64,000 nt of DNA, taken from positions 1 through 64,000 of the forward strand of contig CACYBB010000002.1 in NCBI GenBank assembly GCA_902772585.1, given 5' to 3'. A model generated the notes under the pieces. That model had not been told where the DNA came from. It saw only the letters and a program-made list of their open reading frames with translations, and searched no databases. Source of the stretch: an uncultured Bacteroidales bacterium. Its GTDB lineage: Bacteria; Bacteroidota; Bacteroidia; Bacteroidales; Bacteroidaceae. Of this stretch, positions 32,997-43,046 are shown in pieces. The stretch's first letter is position 1; every line of letters starts with the position of its first letter. The position numbers and the translations under genes are program-made.

Positions 32997-35510
32997 TCAG
33001 AACATCAACGTAAAGCCTAGACGCACACTATTCTTTGGTCCGAAGCGATTATCGTTATAGTTCATGCGGCGCACGTATTCCACTTGGAAGAATCGGAAGA
33101 TACTACGAATACCCAGCGAGATTTCCCAATAAGGGATATCAGGATTCATAATACGCGTTCGTTCAGGGAAGGGCATGAGGATGTTACTACCTGCATTCTG
33201 CTCCAGGTAAGGGTTGTTCTTGTCTGACAGAGCACCCCACAACATCTTGGCACCAACATATTCACGCCAATGCAGTCGGCGAATCAACGGAATGCGGTTA
33301 AATATCTTTCCCTGCATATCCCAGTTGAAATCAACACTGACGAAACGGTCATTCATGAACTCCATTTCATTGATCAGGTTGAACATGTGCTTATGGCTGA
33401 AATAAGACAGATTAGAAGCAGGCATACACAACAACGGGAAAGGAACCTTATTCCACTGTACTCCGGCCCGAGTAAAGAGGTCAAGGCGTCCCCAAGAGCC
33501 AAACCAGAAGCGCTTAAAGATGCTAGCCTCAGAATAGTTATAGGTGTAGTCGCCACCCAACAACCCCTCGACGCCAGTAGCGTGACTGACCGTTATAATC
33601 GGCGCTTCACGGTTCACCTTATGACGCCTCATCTTGGAGTTAACATACAGGGCACCAGGACTATACTCTATTTCACCACGCAGTTCAGTCGTACGGAATT
33701 TAAAATAGGGCATATTGCCAGCGGCCTCATTTTCCTCAGCCTTAAAACTAAATAAAGTCCGCAAGCCCCATTGTTCTTCACGTTCAAAGGTAATCTTCTG
33801 GCGCTTATAGAACATCATCTTATCGGCCTTGGCCCATTTCCAAGCAGTAAAGACATTATCCTTATCAGTACTTAGGAACTTATCAGAGGGAGACATAACA
33901 TCGTAAGTCGCCAATAAAGAGATATTGCGTTTGGGGAATTCTTCAGGGGTATATTTTTTCTTATTGAGTGACCAAGTCATCTCGCCTTTATAATAGGTAT
34001 TCTTACTCTTCATACCACGAGCAACATACCCTTTCCAAAACAGGTGGCGACTCAGATTACCCGTGGTCTGTGCACCAAAACGAAGACGCAAGCCATCAAT
34101 AAAGTTACTACTAACCATAGAGGTTACCGGTCCGATATCCACCTTACTCTTCTTGCTTGTCTCTATATAATTCTCCATGAGAATTTTCAGAGTAGCCAAC
34201 ACATACTTGAAACCACCCGTACTCTGCATACCACTAAGGAAGTCGCCCATAGAATCTTCACTCTTGGTCAACTGTACCTTACGGTGTTCCTGCCAAAAGC
34301 TGTCGTCCTGCATTTCTGCATCTGGATCCACAGCAGTCTTGGCTTTACCACGGAACAATTGCTTAGGAATCTCATCAAAAGCATAGTCGGAAAGACGGGT
34401 AGTCTTGATAGCGACACCTTTCTGCACAAAGTCAAAGAGCGCCATTTCTACGATCATGTCATCAACTGACAAAACCCACTCGCCTGTAGGCAACTTAGAG
34501 AACTCCTGCACCATTTTGAGACTTTCAACAAAGTTGACATCTGTTTGGTTGGGGAGAATCAGTTCACAACGCTTTACCTGACACGATGAATCCTTCAATA
34601 CATACAAGTCGCCACGGAAGCCAAAGTCCTGTTGGTTATTGGGCAGGAAATGCAAGTGAATACAACTGTCACGATCAACAACGAGTGTATCCTCTATATA
34701 ATAGCGATAGAACGAAATGGCACCATCGCTGATAGGCGACTCAAACGGGTGTTGCAAGATGCGTACATGGTCGTCGTAAATATTGATATCAGTGAAAACA
34801 TCTTTCGTCATTTTATTCACGATATCGCCAGTCTGAAAGAAATCGTTAACACCCGACGAGCGCTGCCCCTTGACAATCTCCTTCTCATCATGAGGAGTTC
34901 GACGATAGATTTTTTGTATGACCGTTTCATCAACACTGAGTGGAAGTATCAGTTTCCCTGTCAGTTCATTGGTTTCCACTTGTTTGAGAAGCCAGGGAAA
35001 TTTACTCAGCTTGGGATTAGCCAACATTTGTGGATTGACATCATTGAGAGCCAGTGTCAGCTTTTGGTATTTCTGATATTGATAGTAGTCACGCAATGCC
35101 AGATTTGTCACTTTCTTATTGGCTATGACACGCTTCATCAACTCAACAGCAGGATTATTCTTTCGACTATAACGTGTACGTTTTTTCTTGACAGTTACCT
35201 CTTTCAACGCCTTGGCATCCTGACGCAATGAGACAAATAGTTTTTCACTATCATCAGAAACATCGACAACTCGAGTTTTATAACCTAAGACGCTAAATGT
35301 CAAGCGTTTGCCCTTTAACAAGCGAATAGTAAACTTACCTTGCGGGTCGGTAATGGTCACCAAGTTAAGTCCCTTATACTGTACACTGGCAAAACCAATG
35401 CCTTCACCTGTTGCCTCATCAACAACACGTCCTTTGATAACCTCCTGCGCCTGCAAAGGCATCAGAAGCGTCATCATCAACAACAATCCTATAATTCTAA
35501 ATCTATTCAT
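32997..35510 (-). CDS. DUF5686 / carboxypeptidase-regulatory-like outer membrane protein
   Basis: 837 aa. Signal peptide to about residue 21 (MPLQAQ), then a carboxypeptidase regulatory-like domain (about 22-95: VIKGRVVDEATGEGIGFASV, TDPQGKFTIRLLKGK), then the large DUF5686 region with a C-terminal beta-barrel ending in SVRLGFTLMF (terminal Phe). Members are outer membrane proteins of unknown function common in Bacteroidales. Its start overlaps the end of the upstream histidine kinase gene by 4 nt, so the kinase and this protein are translationally coupled, an unusual pairing. Confidence 0.85.
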   Translation of the reverse strand: MNRFRIIGLLLMMTLLMPLQAQEVIKGRVVDEATGEGIGFASVQYKGLNLVTITDPQGKFTIRLLKGKRLTFSVLGYKTRVVDVSDDSEKLFVSLRQDAKALKEVTVKKKRTRYSRKNNPAVELMKRVIANKKVTNLALRDYYQYQKYQKLTLALNDVNPQMLANPKLSKFPWLLKQVETNELTGKLILPLSVDETVIQKIYRRTPHDEKEIVKGQRSSGVNDFFQTGDIVNKMTKDVFTDINIYDDHVRILQHPFESPISDGAISFYRYYIEDTLVVDRDSCIHLHFLPNNQQDFGFRGDLYVLKDSSCQVKRCELILPNQTDVNFVESLKMVQEFSKLPTGEWVLSVDDMIVEMALFDFVQKGVAIKTTRLSDYAFDEIPKQLFRGKAKTAVDPDAEMQDDSFWQEHRKVQLTKSEDSMGDFLSGMQSTGGFKYVLATLKILMENYIETSKKSKVDIGPVTSMVSSNFIDGLRLRFGAQTTGNLSRHLFWKGYVARGMKSKNTYYKGEMTWSLNKKKYTPEEFPKRNISLLATYDVMSPSDKFLSTDKDNVFTAWKWAKADKMMFYKRQKITFEREEQWGLRTLFSFKAEENEAAGNMPYFKFRTTELRGEIEYSPGALYVNSKMRRHKVNREAPIITVSHATGVEGLLGGDYTYNYSEASIFKRFWFGSWGRLDLFTRAGVQWNKVPFPLLCMPASNLSYFSHKHMFNLINEMEFMNDRFVSVDFNWDMQGKIFNRIPLIRRLHWREYVGAKMLWGALSDKNNPYLEQNAGSNILMPFPERTRIMNPDIPYWEISLGIRSIFRFFQVEYVRRMNYNDNRFGPKNSVRLGFTLMF

Positions 35511-36766
35511 TTGTAGGGTACATCAACCCAGAACAATGAGCCACGCCCCAACTCAGACTCCATACCGACCTTGCCACCCAATGTAAGTGCAAGACTACGG
35601 CAGACACTCAGTCCAAGACCTGTACCCTGTTCAAATTCATCAATTTTCACAAAACGCTCAAAGAGCTTATCACCACAAAATTCAGAGTCAATACCCTTTC
35701 CTGTATCACGCACCCAAACGCGCATGTTACCGACTTCTATATTACAACCAATCGTCACCCCACCCTCAGTAGTAAACTTTAGTGCATTATCAACATAATG
35801 GTAAACAATCTGCATCAGACGATTGCGATCGGTATAGGCCTCCAAATTCTCCGAATGTTCATCTATTATCAAAGACAGATGTTTCTTAGATGCCTGCTCA
35901 GCATACTTTTTTACCACTTCCTGCAAGAATTCATCCATTTGGAAACGTGTCTTTTGAACGGATTCAACACCAGCATCCAACTTAGACATATTTACCATAT
36001 CATCGAAAAGTTGCAACAGGTGGGTATTATTCTGTCGAATCAAGTCTGATAGCTGTTGGCGTTCGCTCTCTGAAGCCGTTTCTGTCAGCACTTCACTAAA
36101 GCCGACGATAGCATTAAGCGGAGTACGTACCTCATGACTGATATTGGCAAGGAAAGCTGTCTTCAAGCGGTCACTCTCTTCAGCCTGATTACGGGCTTTG
36201 ATCAGTGCCATTTCTATCTCTTTCTGTTTATCAATACGCATGGAAGTGCCCACAATGGTCAATGGCCGACCATTAGCATCACGTTTATCCACAACGGCAT
36301 AGGTCTCGCCCCAGTTTATGGAGTCGCCCAACGTAGAACGTGACTGATACTGTTCATGAACCAAATCGACGCGTCCTTCCACCAAATCCCTCATACGTTC
36401 AGCGATACGTTTCTTATCCTCAGGCAATAAGTTATCACAGAACAATTCCACATCAGTGCCTGGTGGTACGGAGGGGATATCCAGTGCTTCACGATAGTCG
36501 CTATCATAAGTAATGGTACGCTCTTGAACATCGATATGCCATACTGCCAATTTCATAGCCTTTAACACCAGATCATACTCAATTGTACGACGCTTGACAC
36601 CATTCAACATGGTCAGTTCAGAGTCAAGTATCTTATACTGCTGTTGCTGCCAAATCAGATACATCAGCAACAGTAGCACCACTAGGAGTGCTATCAACCA
36701 GAACAGAATGTCTATCTGCATCAGGTCGGCAAGAGCTATGAGTGGAAGTAATTCTATCGCATTCAT
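35507..36766 (-). CDS. PAS-domain sensor histidine kinase
   Basis: 419 aa. An N-terminal membrane segment (about residues 14-38) is followed by a PAS fold (about 60-180, VLKAMKLAVWHIDVQERTITY...YAVVDKRDANGRPLTIVGTSMRI), HisKA with the phospho-acceptor in FLANISHEVRTPLNAIVGF (His at about 212), and HATPase (N box YHYVDNALKFT, G1 DTGKGI, G2 GTGLGLSV). No receiver domain is attached and no response regulator gene is nearby, so the partner is elsewhere. Start chosen at the ATG at 36766; a GTG 12 nt upstream is possible. Promoter on the minus strand: TAACTTTG at 36790-36797. Confidence 0.9.
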   Translation of the reverse strand: MNAIELLPLIALADLMQIDILFWLIALLVVLLLLMYLIWQQQQYKILDSELTMLNGVKRRTIEYDLVLKAMKLAVWHIDVQERTITYDSDYREALDIPSVPPGTDVELFCDNLLPEDKKRIAERMRDLVEGRVDLVHEQYQSRSTLGDSINWGETYAVVDKRDANGRPLTIVGTSMRIDKQKEIEMALIKARNQAEESDRLKTAFLANISHEVRTPLNAIVGFSEVLTETASESERQQLSDLIRQNNTHLLQLFDDMVNMSKLDAGVESVQKTRFQMDEFLQEVVKKYAEQASKKHLSLIIDEHSENLEAYTDRNRLMQIVYHYVDNALKFTTEGGVTIGCNIEVGNMRVWVRDTGKGIDSEFCGDKLFERFVKIDEFEQGTGLGLSVCRSLALTLGGKVGMESELGRGSLFWVDVPYK

Positions 36767-36789
36767 TCGGCTAAGCACTTATGAATGCG

Positions 36790-36868
36790 CAAAGTTACGA
36801 AAAAGATTCAGAAAACCAAAGAAAAATCCAAATTTCTTTGGTTTTTTGCTCTGTTTACACTACCTTTG
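36790..36868. promoter_or_regulatory. Divergent promoters for the histidine kinase and the RNA methyltransferase
   Basis: Minus strand: TTTG (36817-36820), 19 nt, TAACTTTG (36790-36797). Plus strand: TTTG (36837-36840), 20 nt, TACCTTTG (36861-36868). The two -33 boxes are 16 bp apart, back to back, so the two transcripts may compete for polymerase. Confidence 0.7.
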
Positions 36869-36895
36869 CACCATATTTATATATATAATTACATA

Positions 36896-38386
36896 ATGGC
36901 ACAGCAATTTGAAATCATCGCCAAGACCTTTATGGGCTTAGAACCCGTCTTAGCGAAAGAGTTAGCGCAACTGGGCGCAAGCGACGTACAAGTAGGACGC
37001 CGAATGGTATCATTCAAGGGTGATAAAGAGCTCTTGTATCGCGCTAATTTCCAACTGCACACCGCAATACGTATTCTTAAACCCATCAAGCATTTCCGCG
37101 CGTTATCCGCTGACGACGTATATGAAGGCATAAAAGATATCGACTGGAGCGAGTACATTGCTCTTGACAAAACCTTTGCCGTCGACTCGGTAGTATTCTC
37201 TGAAGAGTTCCGTCACTCCAAATTTGTTGCCTATAAGGTCAAGGATGCTATCGTTGATCAGTTCCGTGAGCGTACTGGCAAGCGACCTAATATCAGTATC
37301 ACTAATCCTGACATTCGCCTACATATCCACATTGCAGAAGACCAGTGCACACTCTGCCTTGACTCCAGCGGTGAATCACTGCACCGCCGCGGTTATCGTC
37401 AGGAGTCTGTAGAGGCTCCCCTCAATGAAGTACTGGCTGCAGGTATGATTCTCATGACAGGTTGGCATGGTGAAACGGACTTCATCGACCCCATGTGCGG
37501 CTCGGGCACCCTACTCATTGAGGCAGCCCTTATTGCTCGCAATATGGCTCCTGGTCTTTTCCGCAAGGAATTCGCTTTCGAAAAATGGCCCGACTTCGAT
37601 GCCGACCTTTTCGACAAGATTTACAACGACGACTCTCAGGAGCGTGAGTTCACCCACCACATCTATGGTTACGATGTCGACATCAAGGCTGTTAACACAG
37701 CCCGTCTGAATGCAAAAGCTGCTGGTCTGACCAGTGACATTACGGTTGAGGAACGCGATTTCAAGGATTTTACCCAACCCAAGAACAAGAGCATCATGGT
37801 CACTAACCCACCCTACGGCGAGCGTATCTCTACGCCCGACTTGCTGGGTACCTATAAGATGATTGGCGAGCGTCTGAAGCATCAGTTCACAGGCAACGAG
37901 GCATGGATTCTTTCTTATCGCGAGGAGTGCTTTGCCCAGATTGGTTTGAAGCCCAGCATCAAGATTCCCGTATTCAATGGATCATTGGAGTGTGAGTTCC
38001 GTAAATACCAGATGTTCGACGGTAAGATGAGTGTCTTCCGTGAAGAGGGTGGCGTCGTCAAAACGGACGAAGAAAAGCGTCAGATGGCAGAGAAGCGTCG
38101 CTTCAAGCAGAACCGCGAGTTTAAGAAGCGTCTCGACGAGGAACAAGAGAATGCCGAGGCCGACATCCGCTCATTTAAGTTCCGCTCGCTGGAGCGCAAG
38201 GAGAACAAGGAGCGTAGAGAGCCCAGAGAAGATAGAGGTTCTAGAGATGCCAGAAACTCAAGAGGCTCTAGAGATTCTAGATTTTCTAGAGACTCCAGAA
38301 ACTCGAAGGATTTCAGGAACTCTCGCGATTTCAAAAAGTCTTTTAAGAAAAACAACCGACGTTTCGACAATGATGATGAAGATTAA
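36896..38386 (+). CDS. THUMP-domain class I SAM-dependent RNA methyltransferase (RlmL-type)
   Basis: 496 aa. It has a THUMP RNA-binding domain (about residues 50-160) and a Rossmann methyltransferase domain with FIDPMCGSGTLLIEAALIA and the catalytic MVTNPPYGERIST (N-PPY type motif IV at about 303), as in 23S rRNA G2445 methyltransferase RlmL. The C-terminal ~105 residues form a highly charged tail, ending in a Ser-Arg-rich stretch (RGSRDSRFSRDSRNSKDFRN) likely to bind RNA. Start chosen at 36896 after promoter elements; the frame stays open upstream through the promoter. The stop overlaps the start of the S9 peptidase gene by 17 nt. Confidence 0.88.
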   Translation: MAQQFEIIAKTFMGLEPVLAKELAQLGASDVQVGRRMVSFKGDKELLYRANFQLHTAIRILKPIKHFRALSADDVYEGIKDIDWSEYIALDKTFAVDSVVFSEEFRHSKFVAYKVKDAIVDQFRERTGKRPNISITNPDIRLHIHIAEDQCTLCLDSSGESLHRRGYRQESVEAPLNEVLAAGMILMTGWHGETDFIDPMCGSGTLLIEAALIARNMAPGLFRKEFAFEKWPDFDADLFDKIYNDDSQEREFTHHIYGYDVDIKAVNTARLNAKAAGLTSDITVEERDFKDFTQPKNKSIMVTNPPYGERISTPDLLGTYKMIGERLKHQFTGNEAWILSYREECFAQIGLKPSIKIPVFNGSLECEFRKYQMFDGKMSVFREEGGVVKTDEEKRQMAEKRRFKQNREFKKRLDEEQENAEADIRSFKFRSLERKENKERREPREDRGSRDARNSRGSRDSRFSRDSRNSKDFRNSRDFKKSFKKNNRRFDNDDED

Positions 38387-40451
38387 GCACCTACTCATCT
38401 TCGCCTTCCTCGTATTTCCTCTCGCAATAAATGCTCAAGAGGGCAAACAGGAAGACAAAAAGGCTGAGGAAATCATTGACATGCTATTTGATAAGATGCA
38501 GAAGCTTTTCTCTCTTGAAGACCTGAACTTCGGTGGCAACAACTACCGTAACCTGCTGCCCGAGAACAAATGGTATGCATGGTGGGATGATGAACTGGTA
38601 CGCATCGACAAAGAACAGTGTTTCATCGTTGACAAGAAGACAGGCAAAGACATCCGTCCCCTTACAGATGACGAGAACAGCAATCGGAAGGAGGGTGCGA
38701 AAGCCACAACCATTATCAAGGACCATCAGCTGTATGTCGTTGACGCCCAGGGCAAGGAGCGCCAGCTGACCACCGATGGTAGCCGTAGTATTGTCTATGG
38801 TTCTGCCGTACACCGCAATGAGTTCGGCATCAATAAAGGTACGTTCTGGAGTCCTGACAGCGCGCGACTGGCTTTCTATCGCATGGACCAAAGCATGGTG
38901 ACGGACTATCCGCAGGTGAACATCTTCCCACGCGAGGCAACCTACGAGCCAGACAAATACCCCATGGCGGGCATGAACGCTCACGTGGTGACAGTAGGTA
39001 TTTATGACATAAACACAAACAAAACGGTCTACCTCAAGACCCCTGTCGGTTCCGTATGTGGTGACTCTGTCGCCACCTCTACCCCCATCTATTTTACCAA
39101 CATTGCCTGGGGTCCCGATGGCAAGACCATCTATATGTTCGAACTGAATCGCGACCAGAATGACTGCCGCCTCGTGTCGTACGACGCTACAACAGGCGAG
39201 CGCATTGCTGAACTCTATCGCGAGACCAGCAAGAAATATGTAGAGCCCCTGCATCCCATCCAGTTCCTACCTTGGGACAGCGACAAGTTCATCATGCAGA
39301 GTCAGCGCGACGGCTATAACCACCTATATTTATATAATAAGGAGGGGAAACTATTAAAGCAGCTGACCAGTGGTTCCTGGGTTGTTCAGAATGTTCTTGG
39401 CTTCAACGCCAAACAGAAGAGCATCATCTTCGAGGGCAACAAATACCACCCATTACATCGCCAGATATACAGCGTTAATGTCAATAATGGCAAGATGACG
39501 CAACTGACCACCGACGACGGTATTCATCATGGTGAGTTGTCAGCATCGGGGGCTTTCCTGATTGACCGTCATTCGGCACCTAATCAGCCTCGCAATATCA
39601 GCGTGATTGATATCTGTAGCGGCAAAACCGCTAAAAGCATACGTTTGTTCACAGCTTCTGACCCTTGGGACGACTACGAGCAGCCCATCTTCGAGTGCGG
39701 TAGCATCAAAGCTGCAGATGGCGTGACCGACCTCTACTATCGCATGGTGAAGCCTCACAACTTCAACCCCAACAAGAAATATCCAACCGTAGTTTATGTC
39801 TATGGTGGTCCTCACGCTCATAATGTGGAGGCTGGCTGGCACTGGGCCAGTCGTTCGTGGGAAACGTATATGGCACAGAAAGGCTATATTGTCTTTATTC
39901 TCGACAATCGTGGTTCGGAGTATCGTGGCCGCGACTTCGAGCAGGCCACTTTCCGCCAGTTGGGACAGATAGAGATGCAAGACCAGATGAAAGGTGTGGA
40001 GTATTTGAAGAGCCTCCCCTATGTCAATGCTGACAAACTCGGCGTTCATGGGTGGTCATTCGGTGGTTTCATGACCATCTCGCTCATGCTCAACTATCCT
40101 GATGTATTTAAGGTGGGCGTGGCCGGTGGTCCTGTCATCGACTGGAAATGGTATGAGGTAATGTACGGTGAGCGTTATATGGATACGCCCCAGCAGAATC
40201 CTGAGGGGTACGAAAAGACGAGTCTCATCAATAAAGCAGGCAACCTGAAAGGAAAGCTCCAGATTATCACGGGTTATAATGACAACACAGTCGTGCCACA
40301 GCACTGTCTGTCGTTCCTCGATGCCTGTATCAAGGCAGGTACCCAGCCGGACTTCTTTGCCTATCCCGGCGAAGAACACAACATGCGAGGGCACGCCAGC
40401 GTTCATCTGCACGAACGCATCACACAATATTTCGAAGACTACCTGAAATAA
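38370..40451 (+). CDS. S9 family prolyl peptidase, DPP-IV type, exported
   Basis: 693 aa. A signal peptide (FAFLVFPLAINAQ) follows a start at the first of three consecutive ATG codons (38370, 38373, 38376; any may be used). An N-terminal eight-bladed propeller (DPP IV N-terminal domain, about 60-450) precedes the alpha/beta hydrolase: Ser in HGWSFGGFM (about 560), Asp in GYNDNTVV (about 635), His in EEHNMRGH (about 670). It releases dipeptides from proline- or alanine-penultimate peptides in the periplasm or at the surface. The upstream open frame to 38031 lies in the methyltransferase tail and is not part of the gene. Confidence 0.9.
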   Translation: MMMKIKHLLIFAFLVFPLAINAQEGKQEDKKAEEIIDMLFDKMQKLFSLEDLNFGGNNYRNLLPENKWYAWWDDELVRIDKEQCFIVDKKTGKDIRPLTDDENSNRKEGAKATTIIKDHQLYVVDAQGKERQLTTDGSRSIVYGSAVHRNEFGINKGTFWSPDSARLAFYRMDQSMVTDYPQVNIFPREATYEPDKYPMAGMNAHVVTVGIYDINTNKTVYLKTPVGSVCGDSVATSTPIYFTNIAWGPDGKTIYMFELNRDQNDCRLVSYDATTGERIAELYRETSKKYVEPLHPIQFLPWDSDKFIMQSQRDGYNHLYLYNKEGKLLKQLTSGSWVVQNVLGFNAKQKSIIFEGNKYHPLHRQIYSVNVNNGKMTQLTTDDGIHHGELSASGAFLIDRHSAPNQPRNISVIDICSGKTAKSIRLFTASDPWDDYEQPIFECGSIKAADGVTDLYYRMVKPHNFNPNKKYPTVVYVYGGPHAHNVEAGWHWASRSWETYMAQKGYIVFILDNRGSEYRGRDFEQATFRQLGQIEMQDQMKGVEYLKSLPYVNADKLGVHGWSFGGFMTISLMLNYPDVFKVGVAGGPVIDWKWYEVMYGERYMDTPQQNPEGYEKTSLINKAGNLKGKLQIITGYNDNTVVPQHCLSFLDACIKAGTQPDFFAYPGEEHNMRGHASVHLHERITQYFEDYLK

Positions 40452-40463
40452 GAAGTAAAAGTT

Positions 40464-41693
40464 ATGAAAGAGGAGCAGATATTAGTTCGCATCACAGGAC
40501 AAGACCGTCCTGGACTGACAGCAGCCGTTATGGCTATTCTTGCGAAGTACGATGCACAGGTACTTGACATTGGTCAGGCAGACATCCACAGTACGCTATC
40601 ACTCGGTATCCTGATTCGTATGGACGAGATGAAGTCAGGACTGGCCATGAAGGAACTATTGTTCAAAGCTACTGAGTTAGGGGTCAACATTGGATTCGCA
40701 CCCATTAGCGACGACGAGTATGAGGACTGGGTGGGCCATCAAGGCAAGAACCGCTACATCCTCATGATGTTGGGACGACAGTTGGAAGCCCGTCAGATAC
40801 AGGCCGCTACGCAGATTCTGGCAGACCAAGGGCTGAACATCGACTCCATCCTCCGCCTCACAGGTCGTAAGAGCATCAAGCAACTAGACAAGCACACACG
40901 TGCCTGTATTCAGTTCTCACTACGTGGCGAGCCCACCAACCGTCAGGAGATGCAGTCGAAACTGATGAAGTTGTCACAACAGATGGAGATAGACTTCTCG
41001 TTCCAGAAGGACGACATGTTCCGACGTATGCGCCGACTCATCTGCTTCGATATGGACTCGACACTCATCCAGACAGAGTGCATCGACGAACTGGCTGAGC
41101 GCAACGGTGTAGGTGCCGAGGTCCGTGCCATCACGGAGAGTGCCATGCGTGGTGAAATCGATTTCAAGGAAAGTTTCACCCGTCGTGTATCCCTGCTGAA
41201 GGGTCTTGACGTCAGCGTCATGCAGGATATTGCCGAGCATCTGCCCATCACTGAGGGTGTAGACCGTCTCATGAACATCCTCAAGACCTGCGGTTATAAA
41301 ATTGCCATCCTCAGTGGTGGATTTACCTATTTTGGCGAATACCTCCAGCGCCGCTACGGCATCGACTATGTCTATGCTAACGAACTGGAGATTGGAGAAG
41401 ACGGCAAACTGACAGGCCGCTATGTGGGTGAAATAGTCGACGGACACCGTAAGGCAGAGTTGCTGAAGCTCATTGCCCAGGTCGAGAAGGTGAACCTCGC
41501 CCAGACCATTGCCGTAGGTGATGGTGCCAACGACCTGCCCATGATCTCTGAGGCCGGTCTGGGTATTGCTTTCCACGCTAAGCCTCGTGTGGTGGCCAAC
41601 GCCAAGCAGAGCATTAACACCATTGGACTAGATGGTGTACTCTATTTCCTGGGCTTCAAGGACAGCTATCTTGGCGACCAAGGCAAACTTTAA
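40464..41693 (+). CDS. serB: Phosphoserine phosphatase with N-terminal ACT domains
   Basis: 409 aa. Last step of serine biosynthesis, dephosphorylation of O-phospho-L-serine. Two ACT-like regions (about 1-80 and 95-170; ILVRITGQDRPGLTAAVMAIL) precede the HAD domain: FDMDSTLIQTECIDELAERNG (about 193-212), AILSGGFTYF and GDGANDLPMI. The length agrees with the ACT-containing SerB form. It follows the peptidase gene by 12 nt and precedes purD by 28 nt. Confidence 0.95.
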   Translation: MKEEQILVRITGQDRPGLTAAVMAILAKYDAQVLDIGQADIHSTLSLGILIRMDEMKSGLAMKELLFKATELGVNIGFAPISDDEYEDWVGHQGKNRYILMMLGRQLEARQIQAATQILADQGLNIDSILRLTGRKSIKQLDKHTRACIQFSLRGEPTNRQEMQSKLMKLSQQMEIDFSFQKDDMFRRMRRLICFDMDSTLIQTECIDELAERNGVGAEVRAITESAMRGEIDFKESFTRRVSLLKGLDVSVMQDIAEHLPITEGVDRLMNILKTCGYKIAILSGGFTYFGEYLQRRYGIDYVYANELEIGEDGKLTGRYVGEIVDGHRKAELLKLIAQVEKVNLAQTIAVGDGANDLPMISEAGLGIAFHAKPRVVANAKQSINTIGLDGVLYFLGFKDSYLGDQGKL

Positions 41694-41721
41694 AATAACG
41701 ATATAACGTAATAACGACACA

Positions 41722-43008
41722 ATGAAAATACTACTTTTAGGCAGTGGCGGCCGTGAGCACGCCTTAGCATGGAAGATTGCACAGAGTGAGAAATGTGAGA
41801 AACTGTACATCGCACCAGGTAACGGCGGTACAGGCAACTGCGGAGAGAATGTGGCTATCAAGGCTGATGACTTCGAAGCCATCAAGCAGTTCTGCGTTGA
41901 CAAAGCCATCGACATGGTAGTCGTTGGTCCGGAAGACCCGCTGGTGAAAGGCATCTACGACGACATGAAGACTGACGAGCGCACAAAAGACATCCCCGTT
42001 ATCGGTCCTTCTAAGGCTGGTGCCGTATTGGAAGGGTCCAAGGATTTCGCCAAAGCGTTCATGGTACGCCACAACATCCCCACAGCACGCTATGAGACCT
42101 TTGACGGCGAACACGTGCAGGAGGGTTTAGCCTTCTTGGAGACACTTCAGGCTCCCTACGTGCTAAAGGCCGATGGCCTTTGTGCCGGCAAGGGCGTTCT
42201 CATCCTCCCCACCCTCGACGAAGCCAAGAAGGAGCTGCAGGAGATGCTGGGCGGCATGTTTGGCAATGCCAGCAGTCGTGTGGTCATTGAGGAGTTTATG
42301 AGTGGCATCGAGTGCTCTGTCTTCGTCCTGACAGATGGCGAGCACTATCAGATACTCCCTGAAGCCAAGGACTATAAGCGTATTGGCGAGCACGATACCG
42401 GTCTGAATACTGGTGGTATGGGTTCTGTCAGTCCCGTTCCCTTTGCTACCAAGGAGTGGATGAAGAAGGTGGAGGACCGCATCATCCGTCCTACCGTAGA
42501 GGGTCTGAAAGCTGATGGCATCGACTATAAAGGTTTTATCTTCTTTGGTCTTATCAATAGAACAAACACCCCCACTGGCTCGCCAGAACCCTATGTCATC
42601 GAGTACAATTGCCGTATGGGCGACCCAGAAACTGAGAGCGTCATGCTGCGTTTAAAATCAGACATTGTTGACCTTTTCGAGGGTGTAGCTGCTGGTAACC
42701 TCAACCAGCATCCAATTACATTCGACGAGCGTGCTGCTGTCTGCGTCATGCTGGTCAGCGGTGGTTATCCTGAAGCATACAAGAAAGGTTACCCCATTAC
42801 GGGTATTGAGAATGTAGAGGGGAGCATCGTCTTCCACGCAGGAACAGCATTGAAAGATGGACAGATAGTCACCAACGGAGGTCGTGTCATTGCCGTTTCT
42901 TCCTATGGAGCCAACAAGGAAGAGGCTCTCAAGAAATCTTTCACCGAGGCTCAGAAGATACAGTTCACCGACAAGTATTTCCGTCGTGACATTGGTGCAG
43001 ACCTGTAA
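41722..43008 (+). CDS. purD: Phosphoribosylamine-glycine ligase
   Basis: 428 aa, the usual length. It joins 5-phosphoribosylamine and glycine in purine synthesis using ATP. The N-terminal [18 protein letters not shown], the ATP-grasp lid region ([16 protein letters not shown]) and [15 protein letters not shown], ending in the metal-binding [13 protein letters not shown], are all present. The spacer upstream consists of AATAACG-type micro-repeats, and the spacer downstream of AAGTAAGAGG-type micro-repeats. Confidence 0.96.
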   Translation: MKILLLGSGGREHALAWKIAQSEKCEKLYIAPGNGGTGNCGENVAIKADDFEAIKQFCVDKAIDMVVVGPEDPLVKGIYDDMKTDERTKDIPVIGPSKAGAVLEGSKDFAKAFMVRHNIPTARYETFDGEHVQEGLAFLETLQAPYVLKADGLCAGKGVLILPTLDEAKKELQEMLGGMFGNASSRVVIEEFMSGIECSVFVLTDGEHYQILPEAKDYKRIGEHDTGLNTGGMGSVSPVPFATKEWMKKVEDRIIRPTVEGLKADGIDYKGFIFFGLINRTNTPTGSPEPYVIEYNCRMGDPETESVMLRLKSDIVDLFEGVAAGNLNQHPITFDERAAVCVMLVSGGYPEAYKKGYPITGIENVEGSIVFHAGTALKDGQIVTNGGRVIAVSSYGANKEEALKKSFTEAQKIQFTDKYFRRDIGADL

Positions 43009-43046
43009 GAGGTAAAAAGTAAGAAGTAAGAGGTAAGAAGTGAGAG

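Noticed and set aside
38031-38369. Upstream extension of the S9 peptidase frame
   Set aside because: It reads the RNA methyltransferase tail in another frame; the signal peptide begins at 38370.
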